Shown here piece after piece: positions 41,278 to 50,629 of a stretch of DNA of 64,000 nt; the first letter of the stretch is position 1, and each line of letters begins with the position of its first letter. The notes beneath the pieces were generated by a model. The model was not told the origin of the DNA. It was given only the letters and a program-made list of their open reading frames with translations, and made no database searches. The position numbers and the translations under genes were made by a program. Origin of the DNA: DASYAN01 sp963727755 (GTDB lineage: Bacteria > Chloroflexota > Ktedonobacteria > Ktedonobacterales > Ktedonobacteraceae); NCBI GenBank assembly GCA_963727755.1, contig CAVSHN010000011.1, positions 62,001 to 126,000 on the forward strand, written 5' to 3'.

Positions 41278-41991
41278 GTGAAGAAGTTCTGCTCATGTTG
41301 CGAATTAGAACGCGATGCTGAGAGGGACTTTCGCTGGGAGTACAAGGGTCGTGGCATCCGTATGAGGCGTTGCAAGTATTGTCAATCAACACTTAGCAAG
41401 CTCCACTATCAAAACAACAAGCAAGCTTATAAAGATCGTTCCCGTGCATGCAAAGCGCAGACGCTTACTGAGAATAAACCCCGACTCTATGCATACCTTG
41501 CTACACACCCCTGCGTTGATTGCGGTCAGACAGACATACGCCTTCTCGAATTCGACCACGTCCACGGGCAAAAAACTGGTGAGATATCGGATTTGCTTAG
41601 GCAAGGCTTTAACTGGTCTACGATCGAGGCTGAAATAGTCAAATGCGAGACACGTTGTGCGAACTGTCATCGCCTTAAGACCCTCAAGGATAGCATAAAT
41701 TGGCGTAGCCTCCAGCAGGATCAACAGCAAACCAGAAGTTATCAAATGATGCACATCTACTTATCAACTCACCCATGTGTTGATTGTGGCGAAATAGATA
41801 TCCGTCTACTCGAATTTGACCACGTACGAGGCAACAAGATGGCTAATATATCCCGTTTACTCACTCAAGGCAGGAATTGGTCCATTATCAAGGCCGAAAT
41901 AGACAAGTGCGAGGTTCGCTGTGCGAACTGTCATCGCCTCAAGACCTTTGAGCGCGACGGCGACTGGTGGCGAGCTAGAGAGGTTAAATAG
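41278..41991 (+). CDS. Tandem HNH-like zinc protein (two copies of the domain)
   Basis: 237 aa. An N-terminal CxxC...CxxC zinc knuckle (CSCCELE, CKYCQ) precedes two near-identical domains of about 70 aa, each reading HPCVDCG, then DIRLLEFDHV, and after about 30 residues KCE(T/V)RCANCHRLKT. The Cys pairs and the DHV/NCHR motif match HNH endonucleases of the single-domain phage and bacterial type, where FDH and the later His form the beta-beta-alpha-metal site. Two active units in one chain are unusual. The start is GTG 41278 with GGGAG upstream. Intact; target unknown. Confidence 0.75.
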   Translation: MKKFCSCCELERDAERDFRWEYKGRGIRMRRCKYCQSTLSKLHYQNNKQAYKDRSRACKAQTLTENKPRLYAYLATHPCVDCGQTDIRLLEFDHVHGQKTGEISDLLRQGFNWSTIEAEIVKCETRCANCHRLKTLKDSINWRSLQQDQQQTRSYQMMHIYLSTHPCVDCGEIDIRLLEFDHVRGNKMANISRLLTQGRNWSIIKAEIDKCEVRCANCHRLKTFERDGDWWRAREVK

Positions 41992-42028
41992 TTGTATGGT
42001 CAATCCCTGCAACCATTCCTGTCTAGCA

Positions 42029-42061
42029 AACTTCTGAACCATCGATGGTTCAGAAGTTTTT
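42029..42061. terminator. Perfect palindrome terminator between convergent genes
   Basis: A 30-bp perfect palindrome (42029-42058) with a T-run on the + strand lies between the HNH gene and the convergent histidine kinase. It should terminate the HNH transcript and perhaps the other. Confidence 0.7.
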
Positions 42062-43247
42062 ACTCCCCATCGCTAAGTGGTAGCTCGACGAAAAAAGTAC
42101 TCCCCTGGCCCTGTTCGGACTCGCACCAGATGCGACCTCCGTGCAACTCAATGATTTCCTTGGCAATCGCTAGTCCCAGCCCAAAGCCGCTGGCATGCGA
42201 GGCTTGTGCCTCAGGGGTTCGGTAAAACATTTCAAAAATACGTGACAAGTCCTCTTTCGCAATACCAGCCCCATGATCACGCACCTGTATAAGCACGCGC
42301 CCAGCACTCTGGTTTACAGACACCTCTACCACACTAGCTTTCGGCGAATATTTCAACGCATTGCCCACCACATTAATGATAACCTGAGACAGACGATCCG
42401 CATCTACCGACGCTTCTATCGGCAAAGCAGGCACATGCAATACGATCTCCCGCCCTGTCAGGAGACGCTGATCCTCAATAATTCTCTGGCACATTTCGCA
42501 TAGATCACGCATTTTCCTATTCAAAATGATATTATTACTACCCATCTCATTTCTATCGAGCAAATCCATGATCAACATCGTAAGACGCGCTGTTTGCTCA
42601 TCAATGCGCTGCAAGGACCGCATAAGAAATTCTTCGTCAATCCTGGCTTCCTTCTTTTGGGATAGACGACGTTGCATGAATTGAGCTTGAACACGTATGG
42701 TCGTAATAGGTGTCTTCAGTTCGTGCGATGCCATCGAGATGAAACGATCTTTCATCTGATTCATCACTCCTAATTCATTGGCTCGAGCCAGTGCCTCTTC
42801 TTGGGCTACTAGTGCCTTCATACGAGCACGCTCTTGCCTCGCCATGAGCCATATCAGCAGCAAGCCGACAACACCAGTAAGCAACAATTGAGACCTATCC
42901 ATCCAGCTTATTGGGAGCAAGGCTCCAGAAGGAACTATCAAATAATCAAGACCACCAATAGCCAGGATCAGCATTACAACTGCTGGCCATGCCCCCCAAA
43001 GAAATGCCATTAGCACTAAAGCGAGAGATAAAAAAGCACCGGGAAGAACCAAACCTAGGTGTATCTGGCAGATATACATCGTTACAGCGATAAGGGGAAA
43101 CATAGCCAGATAGCCAAAGGATTGCTGACGCCACCTCGGCAACTTGACCCCACAACGCTCATTCGCTCGCATCCTCTGCCGAGCAAATGCAATCCTATCT
43201 CTAGGTCCATATCTACTAATATTAATATCACTGTGAGCTGCTCTCAT
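42060..43247 (-). CDS. Sensor histidine kinase, membrane-bound
   Basis: About 395 aa from ATG 43247. The N-terminal region has three to four hydrophobic segments ('FGYLAMFPLIAVTMYI', 'FLSLALVLMAFLWGAW', 'LLLTGVVGLLLIWLMA'), resembling the KdpD-type DUF4118 membrane domain. Then HisKA with phospho-acceptor His in SMASHELKTPI, and HATPase_c with N box NVVGNALKYSPK, G1 DHGAGI, F box FEMFYR and G2 GFGLGLAI. It phosphorylates a response regulator not found nearby (an orphan kinase). The open frame begins earlier at GTG 43349; RBS evidence is weak at all starts. Its stop lies within the palindromic terminator. Confidence 0.9.
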   Translation of the reverse strand: MRAAHSDINISRYGPRDRIAFARQRMRANERCGVKLPRWRQQSFGYLAMFPLIAVTMYICQIHLGLVLPGAFLSLALVLMAFLWGAWPAVVMLILAIGGLDYLIVPSGALLPISWMDRSQLLLTGVVGLLLIWLMARQERARMKALVAQEEALARANELGVMNQMKDRFISMASHELKTPITTIRVQAQFMQRRLSQKKEARIDEEFLMRSLQRIDEQTARLTMLIMDLLDRNEMGSNNIILNRKMRDLCEMCQRIIEDQRLLTGREIVLHVPALPIEASVDADRLSQVIINVVGNALKYSPKASVVEVSVNQSAGRVLIQVRDHGAGIAKEDLSRIFEMFYRTPEAQASHASGFGLGLAIAKEIIELHGGRIWCESEQGQGSTFFVELPLSDGE

Positions 43248-43483
43248 CACGCCCCGATTTCCCTCGTGAAAAGTAGTACAGTTGTCATGGATGAAGTCTA
43301 ACATAACCCTACTACAAAATGCAAACACGACTGTTATTCGCTTGCTCACTTATATTGCAGCTCAGCAGTCGAGCAAGCCAGATCAAAAAAAAGCTCAATG
43401 GAAAACAGATCTTGAGGCACTCTCAATAAGAACAGATATTCAGTGCTCTTTCACGTTTGCCACAAGCCAAGTTTTCCGTTCAG

Positions 43484-43524
43484 CAAAAAAACCGCATGAC
43501 TACTTCTCAAGAGTAGTCATGCGG
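43484..43524 (-). terminator. Intrinsic terminator of clpE
   Basis: A perfect 13-bp stem (CCGCATGACTACT / AGTAGTCATGCGG, 43492-43524) followed on the minus strand by seven Ts, 16 bp after the clpE stop. Textbook Rho-independent terminator. Confidence 0.9.
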
Positions 43525-43539
43525 ACTATCATATTAGCC

Positions 43540-45795
43540 TTATAGACTCTGATCCTGCAATTGACCTTGCAAGCGTTCTAGGGGCCGAACAATGACCTTT
43601 TCGCCTCGCACCACCAGTTCTACTGCCCGCCCACTGGCGATCTCGTCAGCCAACAATGCATCAGCCAGAGCATCATCAACATAGGTCTGAATAGCCCGGC
43701 GCAATGGACGTGCACCATACTCTTCGTCGTATCCTTCTTTCAACAGGAAGTCACGTACCTCGTTAGCCACTACCAGCTCAATTTGTTGCTCACTGAGTCG
43801 TCCACGCACTTGATTCAACAGTAGATCAACAATATGGTAGAGTTCAGCCTTGCCCAACGAATGGAAGACAACAATCTGGTCAATACGGTTGATGAACTCT
43901 GGTTGGAAGAGTCGCTTCAAACCTTCCATCGCCTTCGATCGCATTGCCTCATGCTGGGCCTCTCGTGCCTCATCGCCCTTCTTTGCTAAAAAACCCATAT
44001 TGGCTGCACGCTTGAGATCGGCACTCCCTGCATTGCTAGTCATAATTACAACGGTATTCTTGAAGTCCACGGTGCGGCCCTGACCATCTGTCAATCGCCC
44101 ATCATCCATGATCTGCAGGAGAGAATTGAAAACCTCGGGATGTGCCTTCTCCACTTCGTCCAACAGAATAACGCTGTAGGGACGACGACGCACCTGCTCC
44201 GTCAACTGACCACCTTCATCATAACCGACATATCCTGGTGGGCTACCAAACAAGCGTGATACGGTATGCGGCTCCATGTACTCTGACATGTCGAGACGGA
44301 TCAAGTTATCCACTCCACCAAATAGTTCAGCAGCCAGAGCTTTAGCCAATTCTGTTTTACCAACGCCAGTCGGTCCCAAGAAGAGGAAGGAGCCAATTGG
44401 CCGTTTCGGATCCTTCAAACCCGCGCGAGAGCGCCGTATCGCCCGTGCAACAGCAGCAATTGCCTCATCTTGGCCAACAACACGTTTGCGAAGATCATCT
44501 TCCAGCGAGCGGAGATTATGACGCTCACTCTCCAGCATCTGACTCACAGGAACACCTGTCCATGTCTCAACTACTTGTGCAATGTGTTCTGGTGTCACAA
44601 TCAAGGAGATGACCTGCTTTCCATGAGAACGAGCCTTCTCCAGCTTCGTCAGCGTAAGCAATTCTTGCTGGCGCATGTGCGCCGCTCGTTCATAGTCCTC
44701 GGCACTCGCTGCTGCTTCCTTTGCAGCCTGGATACTAGCCAACTCTTTCTCCAGATCGGCAATCAATGTCGGAGTGACAATTCCTTGTTCATTTGCCTCA
44801 AGGCGCAGAGCTGATCCTGCCTCGTCCATCAAGTCGATTGCTTTATCTGGCAAAAATCGATCATTAATATAACGATCAGAGAGTTTGACGGCTGCTTGAA
44901 TTGCCTCGTCGGTAATACTCACTCCGTGATGATGCTCATAGTTCAGACGTACAATACGCAACATCTCAATGGCTTCTTCTACAGATGGCTCATTGACTAT
45001 GATTGGCTGGAAACGGCGCTCCAAAGCAGGATCTTTCTCAATATCTTTGCGATATTCATCGAGGGTGGTTGCACCAATACAGCGCAATTCACCACGAGAC
45101 AGTGCAGGCTTAATCATATCGCCAGCACCAACTGCCCCCTCAGCAGCACCAGCACCAACAACGGTATGCAATTCATCAATAAAAACAATGACTTCAGGAG
45201 CTTGACGTAACTCTTCAAGAATACTCTTGACGCGCTGTTCAAATTGACCACGGAACATCGCCCCTGCAACCATCCCACCGATGTTCAACGAAACAATACG
45301 CTTACCACGCAGTGTCACCGGGATATCTCCTTCGTGGATGCGCCGGGCCAAGCCCTCTACAATAGCTGTTTTACCAACACCTGGCTCACCAATTAAGACT
45401 GGATTATTCTTTTGGCGACGCCCTAGTACCGTAATCAAACGGCGTAACTCACGGTGACGGCCCGCTGCAGGATCAAGCTTTCCCTCAGCTGCCTCCGCAG
45501 TAAGGTCACGCCCATATTGATCAAGAGTAGGAGTCTTACTATGTTTCGGTGGACGCTCGGCAGTTGCAGTATTCAGACTGCTTCCTACCCCAGCAGGAAA
45601 TGAGGATTTGTTATTGGCCGCAAAACCAAAGGGAGTACCAGCTATACCCTGTCCATCAAAGCCGCCCACTTGACCCATTGTGCTCATTAGCTCATCAACA
45701 CATGACTGGCAGAGGAAGTGTGAAACACGACGTCCCTCAATCAATTCATCAACACGCACACGGGCAGGATTCTTCTGGCAGCGTTCACATTTCAT
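43540..45795 (-). CDS. clpE: ClpE-type ATP-dependent Clp protease ATPase subunit
   Basis: 751-aa Hsp100 unfoldase with two AAA+ modules. The N-terminus has a ClpE-type zinc finger (CERCQKNPARVRV ... LCQSC) instead of the Clp_N repeat. D1 Walker A is GEPGVGKTAIVEGLA with Walker B VIVFIDELH. A UvrB/C-like middle region (KLEKARSHGKQV region) follows. D2 Walker A is GPTGVGKTELAKALA with Walker B VILLDEVEKAHPEVFN. It feeds proteins to ClpP in the cytosol, often in heat stress. I chose ATG 45795, at the zinc finger, over the longer frame to 45873. Could equally be named ClpC-like; the zinc finger favours ClpE. Intact. Confidence 0.9.
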   Translation of the reverse strand: MKCERCQKNPARVRVDELIEGRRVSHFLCQSCVDELMSTMGQVGGFDGQGIAGTPFGFAANNKSSFPAGVGSSLNTATAERPPKHSKTPTLDQYGRDLTAEAAEGKLDPAAGRHRELRRLITVLGRRQKNNPVLIGEPGVGKTAIVEGLARRIHEGDIPVTLRGKRIVSLNIGGMVAGAMFRGQFEQRVKSILEELRQAPEVIVFIDELHTVVGAGAAEGAVGAGDMIKPALSRGELRCIGATTLDEYRKDIEKDPALERRFQPIIVNEPSVEEAIEMLRIVRLNYEHHHGVSITDEAIQAAVKLSDRYINDRFLPDKAIDLMDEAGSALRLEANEQGIVTPTLIADLEKELASIQAAKEAAASAEDYERAAHMRQQELLTLTKLEKARSHGKQVISLIVTPEHIAQVVETWTGVPVSQMLESERHNLRSLEDDLRKRVVGQDEAIAAVARAIRRSRAGLKDPKRPIGSFLFLGPTGVGKTELAKALAAELFGGVDNLIRLDMSEYMEPHTVSRLFGSPPGYVGYDEGGQLTEQVRRRPYSVILLDEVEKAHPEVFNSLLQIMDDGRLTDGQGRTVDFKNTVVIMTSNAGSADLKRAANMGFLAKKGDEAREAQHEAMRSKAMEGLKRLFQPEFINRIDQIVVFHSLGKAELYHIVDLLLNQVRGRLSEQQIELVVANEVRDFLLKEGYDEEYGARPLRRAIQTYVDDALADALLADEIASGRAVELVVRGEKVIVRPLERLQGQLQDQSL

Positions 45796-46121
45796 AATCT
45801 TTACCTGCTCCTCTATCTTTCTGCTTGACGCTTTTTTCTCTCTCTTCTTATCTAGCTCAAGCAAACTAACCAAGCGACTGCTAAATTATAGCACACCTCC
45901 CTTTCTACTGTCTAGCAATTGCCACTGGCGATTGCTAATCATAGGTAAAAACAGCGAGACGAACCTGATTATTCCCGCGTTACAGTTCTTTTTCTCTACT
46001 TATTTGGGCACGATTTTTACTTGGTGAGAGTTTCAACATGAGATTAGCCAGCTCGTACTCTCTCCCTCGCCACTTTGTAACTTTGCAACGTTGGTGTGGG
46101 GCAACTTGAGCCGATGTGCTA

Positions 46122-46130
46122 TGCTATAAT
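46122..46130 (+). promoter_or_regulatory. Extended -10 promoter before rpiA
   Basis: TGCTATAAT gives a perfect extended -10 (TGn plus TATAAT) 44 bp before the chosen rpiA start. The -35 region is unclear. It supports the start at 46174 rather than the longer frame from 46096, which begins upstream of this site. Confidence 0.6.
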
Positions 46131-46173
46131 TGGATCATGTAGACATCAAGTAAAAACAGTATTTAGAGAGATT

Positions 46174-46872
46174 ATGACACCATACGAAAATCAACAAGAT
46201 ACATGGAAAAGGCTAGTAGGCGAGGCCGCTGCCAGACTAGTCGAAAATGGTATGCGAATTGGACTAGGCTCTGGATCGACTGCCGGAGCTTTTATCCGAG
46301 CATTGGGCCAGCGTGTACAAGCTGGTTTGCATGTTGCGGGAGCGGTCGCTAGTTCGCCAGCTTCACGTGACCTTGCTATCAGTTTGGGTATTCCCTGCGG
46401 AGATCTTGACGCCTATCCCAATCTTGATCTCTATATCGATGGAGCTGACGAAATTGATCCCTGCTTGCAGCTGATCAAAGGAAGGGGAGGTGCGCTTCTC
46501 CATGAGAAAGTTGTCGCAACGATCTCCCGCCGCTTCGTCGTGATTGCAGATATTTCCAAGCAGGTAACACAATTGGGGCTGCATGCTCCTGTTCCCATCG
46601 AAGTGATCCCTTTTGCCCTCTCCCCTGTACGGCGGAAGCTAGAAGCACTGGGGGCTCGTGTAGCGTTGCGATACCAAGATGGGATGCCTTTTATCACAGA
46701 GAGCCACAACTTTATCCTTGACTGTACTTTCCCGGTAGGTATTAGTGATGCTCCTCGTTTAGATGCACAACTCCATAGTATCGTTGGCGTTGTCGAGACA
46801 GGATTATTCTTGAATATGGCCCAACAAGCCCTGATTGTGGGACCTGAGGGTCTACAAGTTCTATCTGGGTAA
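46174..46872 (+). CDS. rpiA: Ribose-5-phosphate isomerase A
   Basis: 232 aa, the normal size. It interconverts ribulose 5-phosphate and ribose 5-phosphate in the pentose phosphate pathway. Hallmarks: GLGSGSTAGAFIRAL (phosphate loop), DGADEIDP (catalytic Asp/Glu), LIKGRGGALLHEKVV and the later 'VPIEVIPFA'. ATG 46174 begins MTPYENQQDTWKR; the family homology starts soon after, and the promoter lies inside the longer frame. Upstream 45796-46121 is non-coding between divergent genes. Intact. Confidence 0.95.
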   Translation: MTPYENQQDTWKRLVGEAAARLVENGMRIGLGSGSTAGAFIRALGQRVQAGLHVAGAVASSPASRDLAISLGIPCGDLDAYPNLDLYIDGADEIDPCLQLIKGRGGALLHEKVVATISRRFVVIADISKQVTQLGLHAPVPIEVIPFALSPVRRKLEALGARVALRYQDGMPFITESHNFILDCTFPVGISDAPRLDAQLHSIVGVVETGLFLNMAQQALIVGPEGLQVLSG

Positions 46873-47006
46873 TATGGCTTAAGCTTAGAACATCTTAAAA
46901 TCGGTGAGAAATCTAGAACGGATTACCCATAAAGTAGGTAATATTTTATGGCGCTAAACTTTTTTGTAAAGAGCCAGATAGACGGTACATCCGAAACCAG
47001 ATGGTG

Positions 47007-47012
47007 TATAAT
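47007..47012 (+). promoter_or_regulatory. -10 element candidate before panC
   Basis: TATAAT, 76 bp before panC and inside an otherwise empty 216-bp gap after rpiA. No good -35 hexamer at 17 bp; weak candidate. Confidence 0.35.
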
Positions 47013-47088
47013 AGCCAGAGGCTCTATTGTATCCCCTCTTTAATGTAAGATCTATATATGTAACTCTTTCGAAAGGCGGCTAACAAAT

Positions 47089-47985
47089 ATGCGAGTAGTT
47101 CGCACAGTTGAAGCCATGGCGAAGGAACATGCACAATGGACTGGTCAAGTTGGCTTTGTGCCCACTATGGGATATCTACATGCTGGACACCTTTCTCTGT
47201 GCCAGCAGGCTCGCACGGAAAATCAGATTGTTGTCGTGAGCATTTTCGTTAACCCAACACAATTTGGCCCTCACGAGGATTTAAGCCGCTATCCTCGTGA
47301 CCTAGATCGTGATCTGGATATGCTCCGGGGCGTCGGAGTAGACGTTGTATTTGTGCCTTCTGCTGCAGAAATGTATCCGTCTGATTTTACCAGCTATGTC
47401 GATCTGTCAGGCCCTCTCACGGAGCAAGGCGAAGGAGCATCGCGTCCAGGTCATTTTCGTGGTGTGGCTACTATCGTACTCAAGTTATTTCAGCTTGTTC
47501 AGCCGCACCTCGCTTATTTTGGTCAGAAAGACGCTCAACAGGTTGCAGTCATCTCACGAATGGTGACGGATTTCAATCTCCCAGTTCAATTGCGTATCTT
47601 GCCCACTATTCGCGAAGCTGATGGATTGGCAATAAGCAGTCGCAACAGCTACCTGGGTGCCGCCTCACGAGCAGCTGCGCCAGTGCTTTATCGAGCACTC
47701 CAGGCTGGCCGTGCAGCCTTTGAGGCTCATCTATCAGGAGACCCGCAGATAGTCACTCAGGCTATGATCGACGTCGTTACTGCGGAGCCATTAGCACGCC
47801 TAGATTATGCGGAAGTGCGTGATCCTGCAACGTTTTTGCCTTTAGAAACGCTAAAAGCTCCGGCGCTCTTATTAATTGCAACTGCTGTCGTGCCAGCTCG
47901 TTTAATTGACAATTTTATTCTGCACGCTGATGGAACTTGGGATACTGGGCGACTGGCCACAGATACCCTCAATACGCTGAAATAG
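47089..47985 (+). CDS. panC: Pantothenate synthetase
   Basis: 298 aa. It joins pantoate and beta-alanine using ATP. Nucleotidyltransferase signatures: GFVPTMGYLHAGHLSL (HxGH-type), FVNPTQFGPHEDLSRYPR, YFGQKDAQQVAVI (the Lys-Asp-Gln pantoate and ATP site) and AISSRNSYL (KMSKS-like). ATG 47089 has AAGGCGG upstream. First gene of panC-panB-ilvC; panB starts 36 bp downstream. Intact. Confidence 0.97.
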   Translation: MRVVRTVEAMAKEHAQWTGQVGFVPTMGYLHAGHLSLCQQARTENQIVVVSIFVNPTQFGPHEDLSRYPRDLDRDLDMLRGVGVDVVFVPSAAEMYPSDFTSYVDLSGPLTEQGEGASRPGHFRGVATIVLKLFQLVQPHLAYFGQKDAQQVAVISRMVTDFNLPVQLRILPTIREADGLAISSRNSYLGAASRAAAPVLYRALQAGRAAFEAHLSGDPQIVTQAMIDVVTAEPLARLDYAEVRDPATFLPLETLKAPALLLIATAVVPARLIDNFILHADGTWDTGRLATDTLNTLK

Positions 47986-48021
47986 CGCGTTCTTCTCCGT
48001 GCGAGCGAAAGAAAGGTTCTT

Positions 48022-48876
48022 ATGGAGAACAAAGTTACCGTACCATCTATTTTGGCTCGCAAGCATGGTCCCAAGCTTACGATGGTTACGGCCTATGATG
48101 CTCCAAGTTCCCAGATCGTTGATCAGGCTGGAGTTGATATGATCCTAGTTGGTGATTCTCTAGCGACCACAGTGCTCGGTTACCCGGATACCTTGCCAGC
48201 GACCATTGATATCATGATCCATCATATAGCCGCCGTGACGCGTCCACAACCACGTGCCCTCGTGATTGCTGATATGCCTTGGCTCAGCTACCATATCACC
48301 ATTGAGGAAGCTGTACGCAATGCAGGACGTCTGATGCGTGAAGGGCATGCTGGAGCAGTAAAGCTGGAAGGTGGTCGTAAACGATTGCCTGTGATTGAAG
48401 CGATACTTGCTACGGAGATCCCAGTTATGGGACATCTGGGACTGACGCCACAGTCTATCCATATGATGGGAGGGTATCGAGTTCAGGGTAAGAGCATCGA
48501 AGCAGCGCGTGCACTGATCGAGGATGCCAAGGCTCTAGCTCATGCAGGTGTATTTGCCTTAGTGCTTGAAGGTGTTCCGACAGTGCTTGCCCGTATCATC
48601 ACGCAGGAGGTACCCATTCCTACAATTGGTATCGGTGCTGGACCTGATTGTGATGGGCAAGTGCTAGTATTTCATGATATACTGGGACTTCAGCCGAAGC
48701 AGCATATGCCAAAATTCGTCAGGCAATATGCTAACCTAGCAGAAACCGCGACAGCAGCATTGAAGCAATATTGTACAGATGTGCAATCTGGGAACTTTCC
48801 GTCTGATAAAGAAAGCTATCACCTGCGCGAAGATGTATTGCAGGCTTTAACAGTTGAAGATACAGATAGACTGTAA
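48022..48876 (+). CDS. panB: 3-methyl-2-oxobutanoate hydroxymethyltransferase
   Basis: 284 aa. It makes ketopantoate from ketoisovalerate and methylene-tetrahydrofolate. Family marks: VTAYDAPSSQIVDQAGVD, ILVGDSLATTVLGY (metal Asp), VKLEGG (active-site Lys/Glu), GHLGLTPQS and IGIGAGPDCDGQVLV. ATG 48022 follows AGAAAGG. It lies between panC and ilvC on the same strand with short gaps (36 and 26 bp), an operon for coenzyme A precursor synthesis. Intact. Confidence 0.97.
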   Translation: MENKVTVPSILARKHGPKLTMVTAYDAPSSQIVDQAGVDMILVGDSLATTVLGYPDTLPATIDIMIHHIAAVTRPQPRALVIADMPWLSYHITIEEAVRNAGRLMREGHAGAVKLEGGRKRLPVIEAILATEIPVMGHLGLTPQSIHMMGGYRVQGKSIEAARALIEDAKALAHAGVFALVLEGVPTVLARIITQEVPIPTIGIGAGPDCDGQVLVFHDILGLQPKQHMPKFVRQYANLAETATAALKQYCTDVQSGNFPSDKESYHLREDVLQALTVEDTDRL

Positions 48877-48902
48877 CAATGGAATAGGGGATACAGTGCT
48901 CT

Positions 48903-49892
48903 ATGCCCAAGATCTATTTTGACGCTGATGCCAACCTTTCAGTGCTACAAGACAGATGTATTGCTGTAATTGGCTATGGGAGTCAGGGACATGCTCATGC
49001 CCTAAATCTGCGTGATAGTGGTTGCCATGTCGTCGTCGGTCTCCCTGAACAGAGCAAAAGCCGCCAGAAAGCGATCGAGCAAGGCTGGCAACCAATGCTT
49101 CCTAGCGAGGCAGCTCGTCAGGCCGACATTATTATGCTGCTTGTTCCCGATCAATACCAGGGCAGGGTCTATCAACAAGAACTACAGGCCCATATCAAGC
49201 CTAGCAATATGTTGCTAGTTGCCCATGGTTTCAGCCTGCACTACGCTCAGATTGTTCCACCTCCTAATATCGATGTAGCGATGGTAGCGCCTAACGGACC
49301 AGGATATATGCTGCGTCAGTTCTATACCGAAGGGTCTGGCATTCCAGCTCTCTGGAGTGTTTACCAGGACACAACGGGTCATGCCGAAGCGATCACGCTG
49401 GCCTATGCGCGTGCTCTAGGTTGTACACGTGCTGGAGTTATGCCAACAACCATTGCTGAGGAGACCGAAACAGACCTCTTTGCAGAGCAAGTCGTTCTGT
49501 GTGGCGGGCTCACCACGCTTATTCGTACTGCTTTCGAAACTCTTGTAGAGGCAGGCTACCAGCCAGAAATCGCCTATACATGCTGTTTGCGTGAAGTGAA
49601 GTTGATTGCCGATCTGCTCTACAAGGGAGGCATTCACTATATGCACTCATCCATTAGCAATACAGCCGAATTTGGAGATTATATCAGTGGGCCGCGTATC
49701 ATAGATAAGCATACGCGAGAGCAGATGCGTGCTGTCTTACATGACATTCAGGATGGTACATTTGCCCGCAACTGGCTTCTCGAAAATCAGGTAGGTTGTC
49801 CTAGTCTGCAAGCTTTGCGTAGGAAGGATGCTCAGCATCCTATTGAAGAAGTCGCACATAGAATACATCAGGAGAGTTCAGAAGGAAAATAA
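48903..49892 (+). CDS. ilvC: Ketol-acid reductoisomerase (class I)
   Basis: 329 aa, the length of class I enzymes. The N-terminal Rossmann motif is IGYGSQGHAHALNLRDSG and the nucleotide loop is VGLPEQSKSR. The C-terminal knotted helical domain carries 'AEETETDLFAEQVVLCGG' and 'KLIADLLYKGG'. It converts acetolactate to dihydroxyisovalerate in valine synthesis, upstream of the ketoisovalerate that PanB uses, which explains its place after panB. The Ser residues in the nucleotide loop suggest NADPH use. Intact. ilvB/N and ilvD are not in the window. Confidence 0.96.
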   Translation: MPKIYFDADANLSVLQDRCIAVIGYGSQGHAHALNLRDSGCHVVVGLPEQSKSRQKAIEQGWQPMLPSEAARQADIIMLLVPDQYQGRVYQQELQAHIKPSNMLLVAHGFSLHYAQIVPPPNIDVAMVAPNGPGYMLRQFYTEGSGIPALWSVYQDTTGHAEAITLAYARALGCTRAGVMPTTIAEETETDLFAEQVVLCGGLTTLIRTAFETLVEAGYQPEIAYTCCLREVKLIADLLYKGGIHYMHSSISNTAEFGDYISGPRIIDKHTREQMRAVLHDIQDGTFARNWLLENQVGCPSLQALRRKDAQHPIEEVAHRIHQESSEGK

Positions 49893-49957
49893 CGTTCAAG
49901 CATATCTTCGCAATATCGGGTGTAAGTAGATCACTATTAGTATAGTGCGCCTTATAG

Positions 49958-50626
49958 CTACTCTGCTATAGATTGTTCGTTAGATATTCGCTGATATGCT
50001 TTTGTACTAGCTGCATTACTAATTTGATTGGAAAATAAGTCCATGAGATTTATGGTGGCTCTATGCAGATTGATAAATTCTTCGAGATCCATTACTAAAT
50101 ATTTGCCGTGAGCTATATGATTTCTACTTTTGAGAAGTGTTTCGTCAATAAGCTTAGCTTTTGTTGCATATTCTCCGTAATCAAGACCAAGAATATAGAT
50201 TATCTCTCTTAGCACCTCAGAAGATAGGTTTGATTTTGTCTCTATTTCCGTGGGAAGATTGCACCTATCAGTAAGACCAGATGTGAGTAGTTCCACAACT
50301 TTAGTATAGATGGTCATCTTATTAGACTCTTTCGCATCATTTAATAGTCGTTTTGTTGCAATTGCAATAAAATTATTGGCTAATTCTGAGTAAGTGAGCC
50401 TTTGGGATGCTATGTAGGTGAGATAAGCAGTTCCTGCTGCTTTGACAAAACCTTCCCAATGGGCATAAGCAAGAGCTATGCCGCTGCGTATGTGGCAATT
50501 GATTATTTCTTCTGATGAAGACCTTGCAGTCACTAGGGATTTGATAACTGCTAGTTCCTTTTTACGCCATGCTAGCTCATCATTTAGAAGTTCCTGGAGC
50601 TGCTCAACAGTTCTGATTTTTGCCAT
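49958..50626 (-). CDS. HEPN-type protein, MAE_28990/MAE_18760-like
   Basis: 222 aa, all helical. The pattern matches HEPN ribonucleases of the MAE_28990/MAE_18760 group: 'RSGIALAYAHWEGFVKAAGTAYL' in the first half and the RNxxxH-type catalytic motif as KSRNHIAHGKYL at about residue 170. It begins 3 bp after the stop of the DUF262 gene, so the pair is translationally coupled. In published comparative work these HEPN proteins are linked to DUF262/ParB-like partners and proposed to act in RNA-cleaving defence or toxin systems. Convergent with ilvC. Intact, in contrast to its partner. Confidence 0.78.
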   Translation of the reverse strand: MAKIRTVEQLQELLNDELAWRKKELAVIKSLVTARSSSEEIINCHIRSGIALAYAHWEGFVKAAGTAYLTYIASQRLTYSELANNFIAIATKRLLNDAKESNKMTIYTKVVELLTSGLTDRCNLPTEIETKSNLSSEVLREIIYILGLDYGEYATKAKLIDETLLKSRNHIAHGKYLVMDLEEFINLHRATINLMDLFSNQISNAASTKAYQRISNEQSIAE

Positions 50627-50629
50627 AAT

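Noticed and set aside
44276..45210. Several plus-strand frames of 70-114 aa within clpE
   Set aside because: All are shadows of the intact clpE coding sequence on the minus strand.
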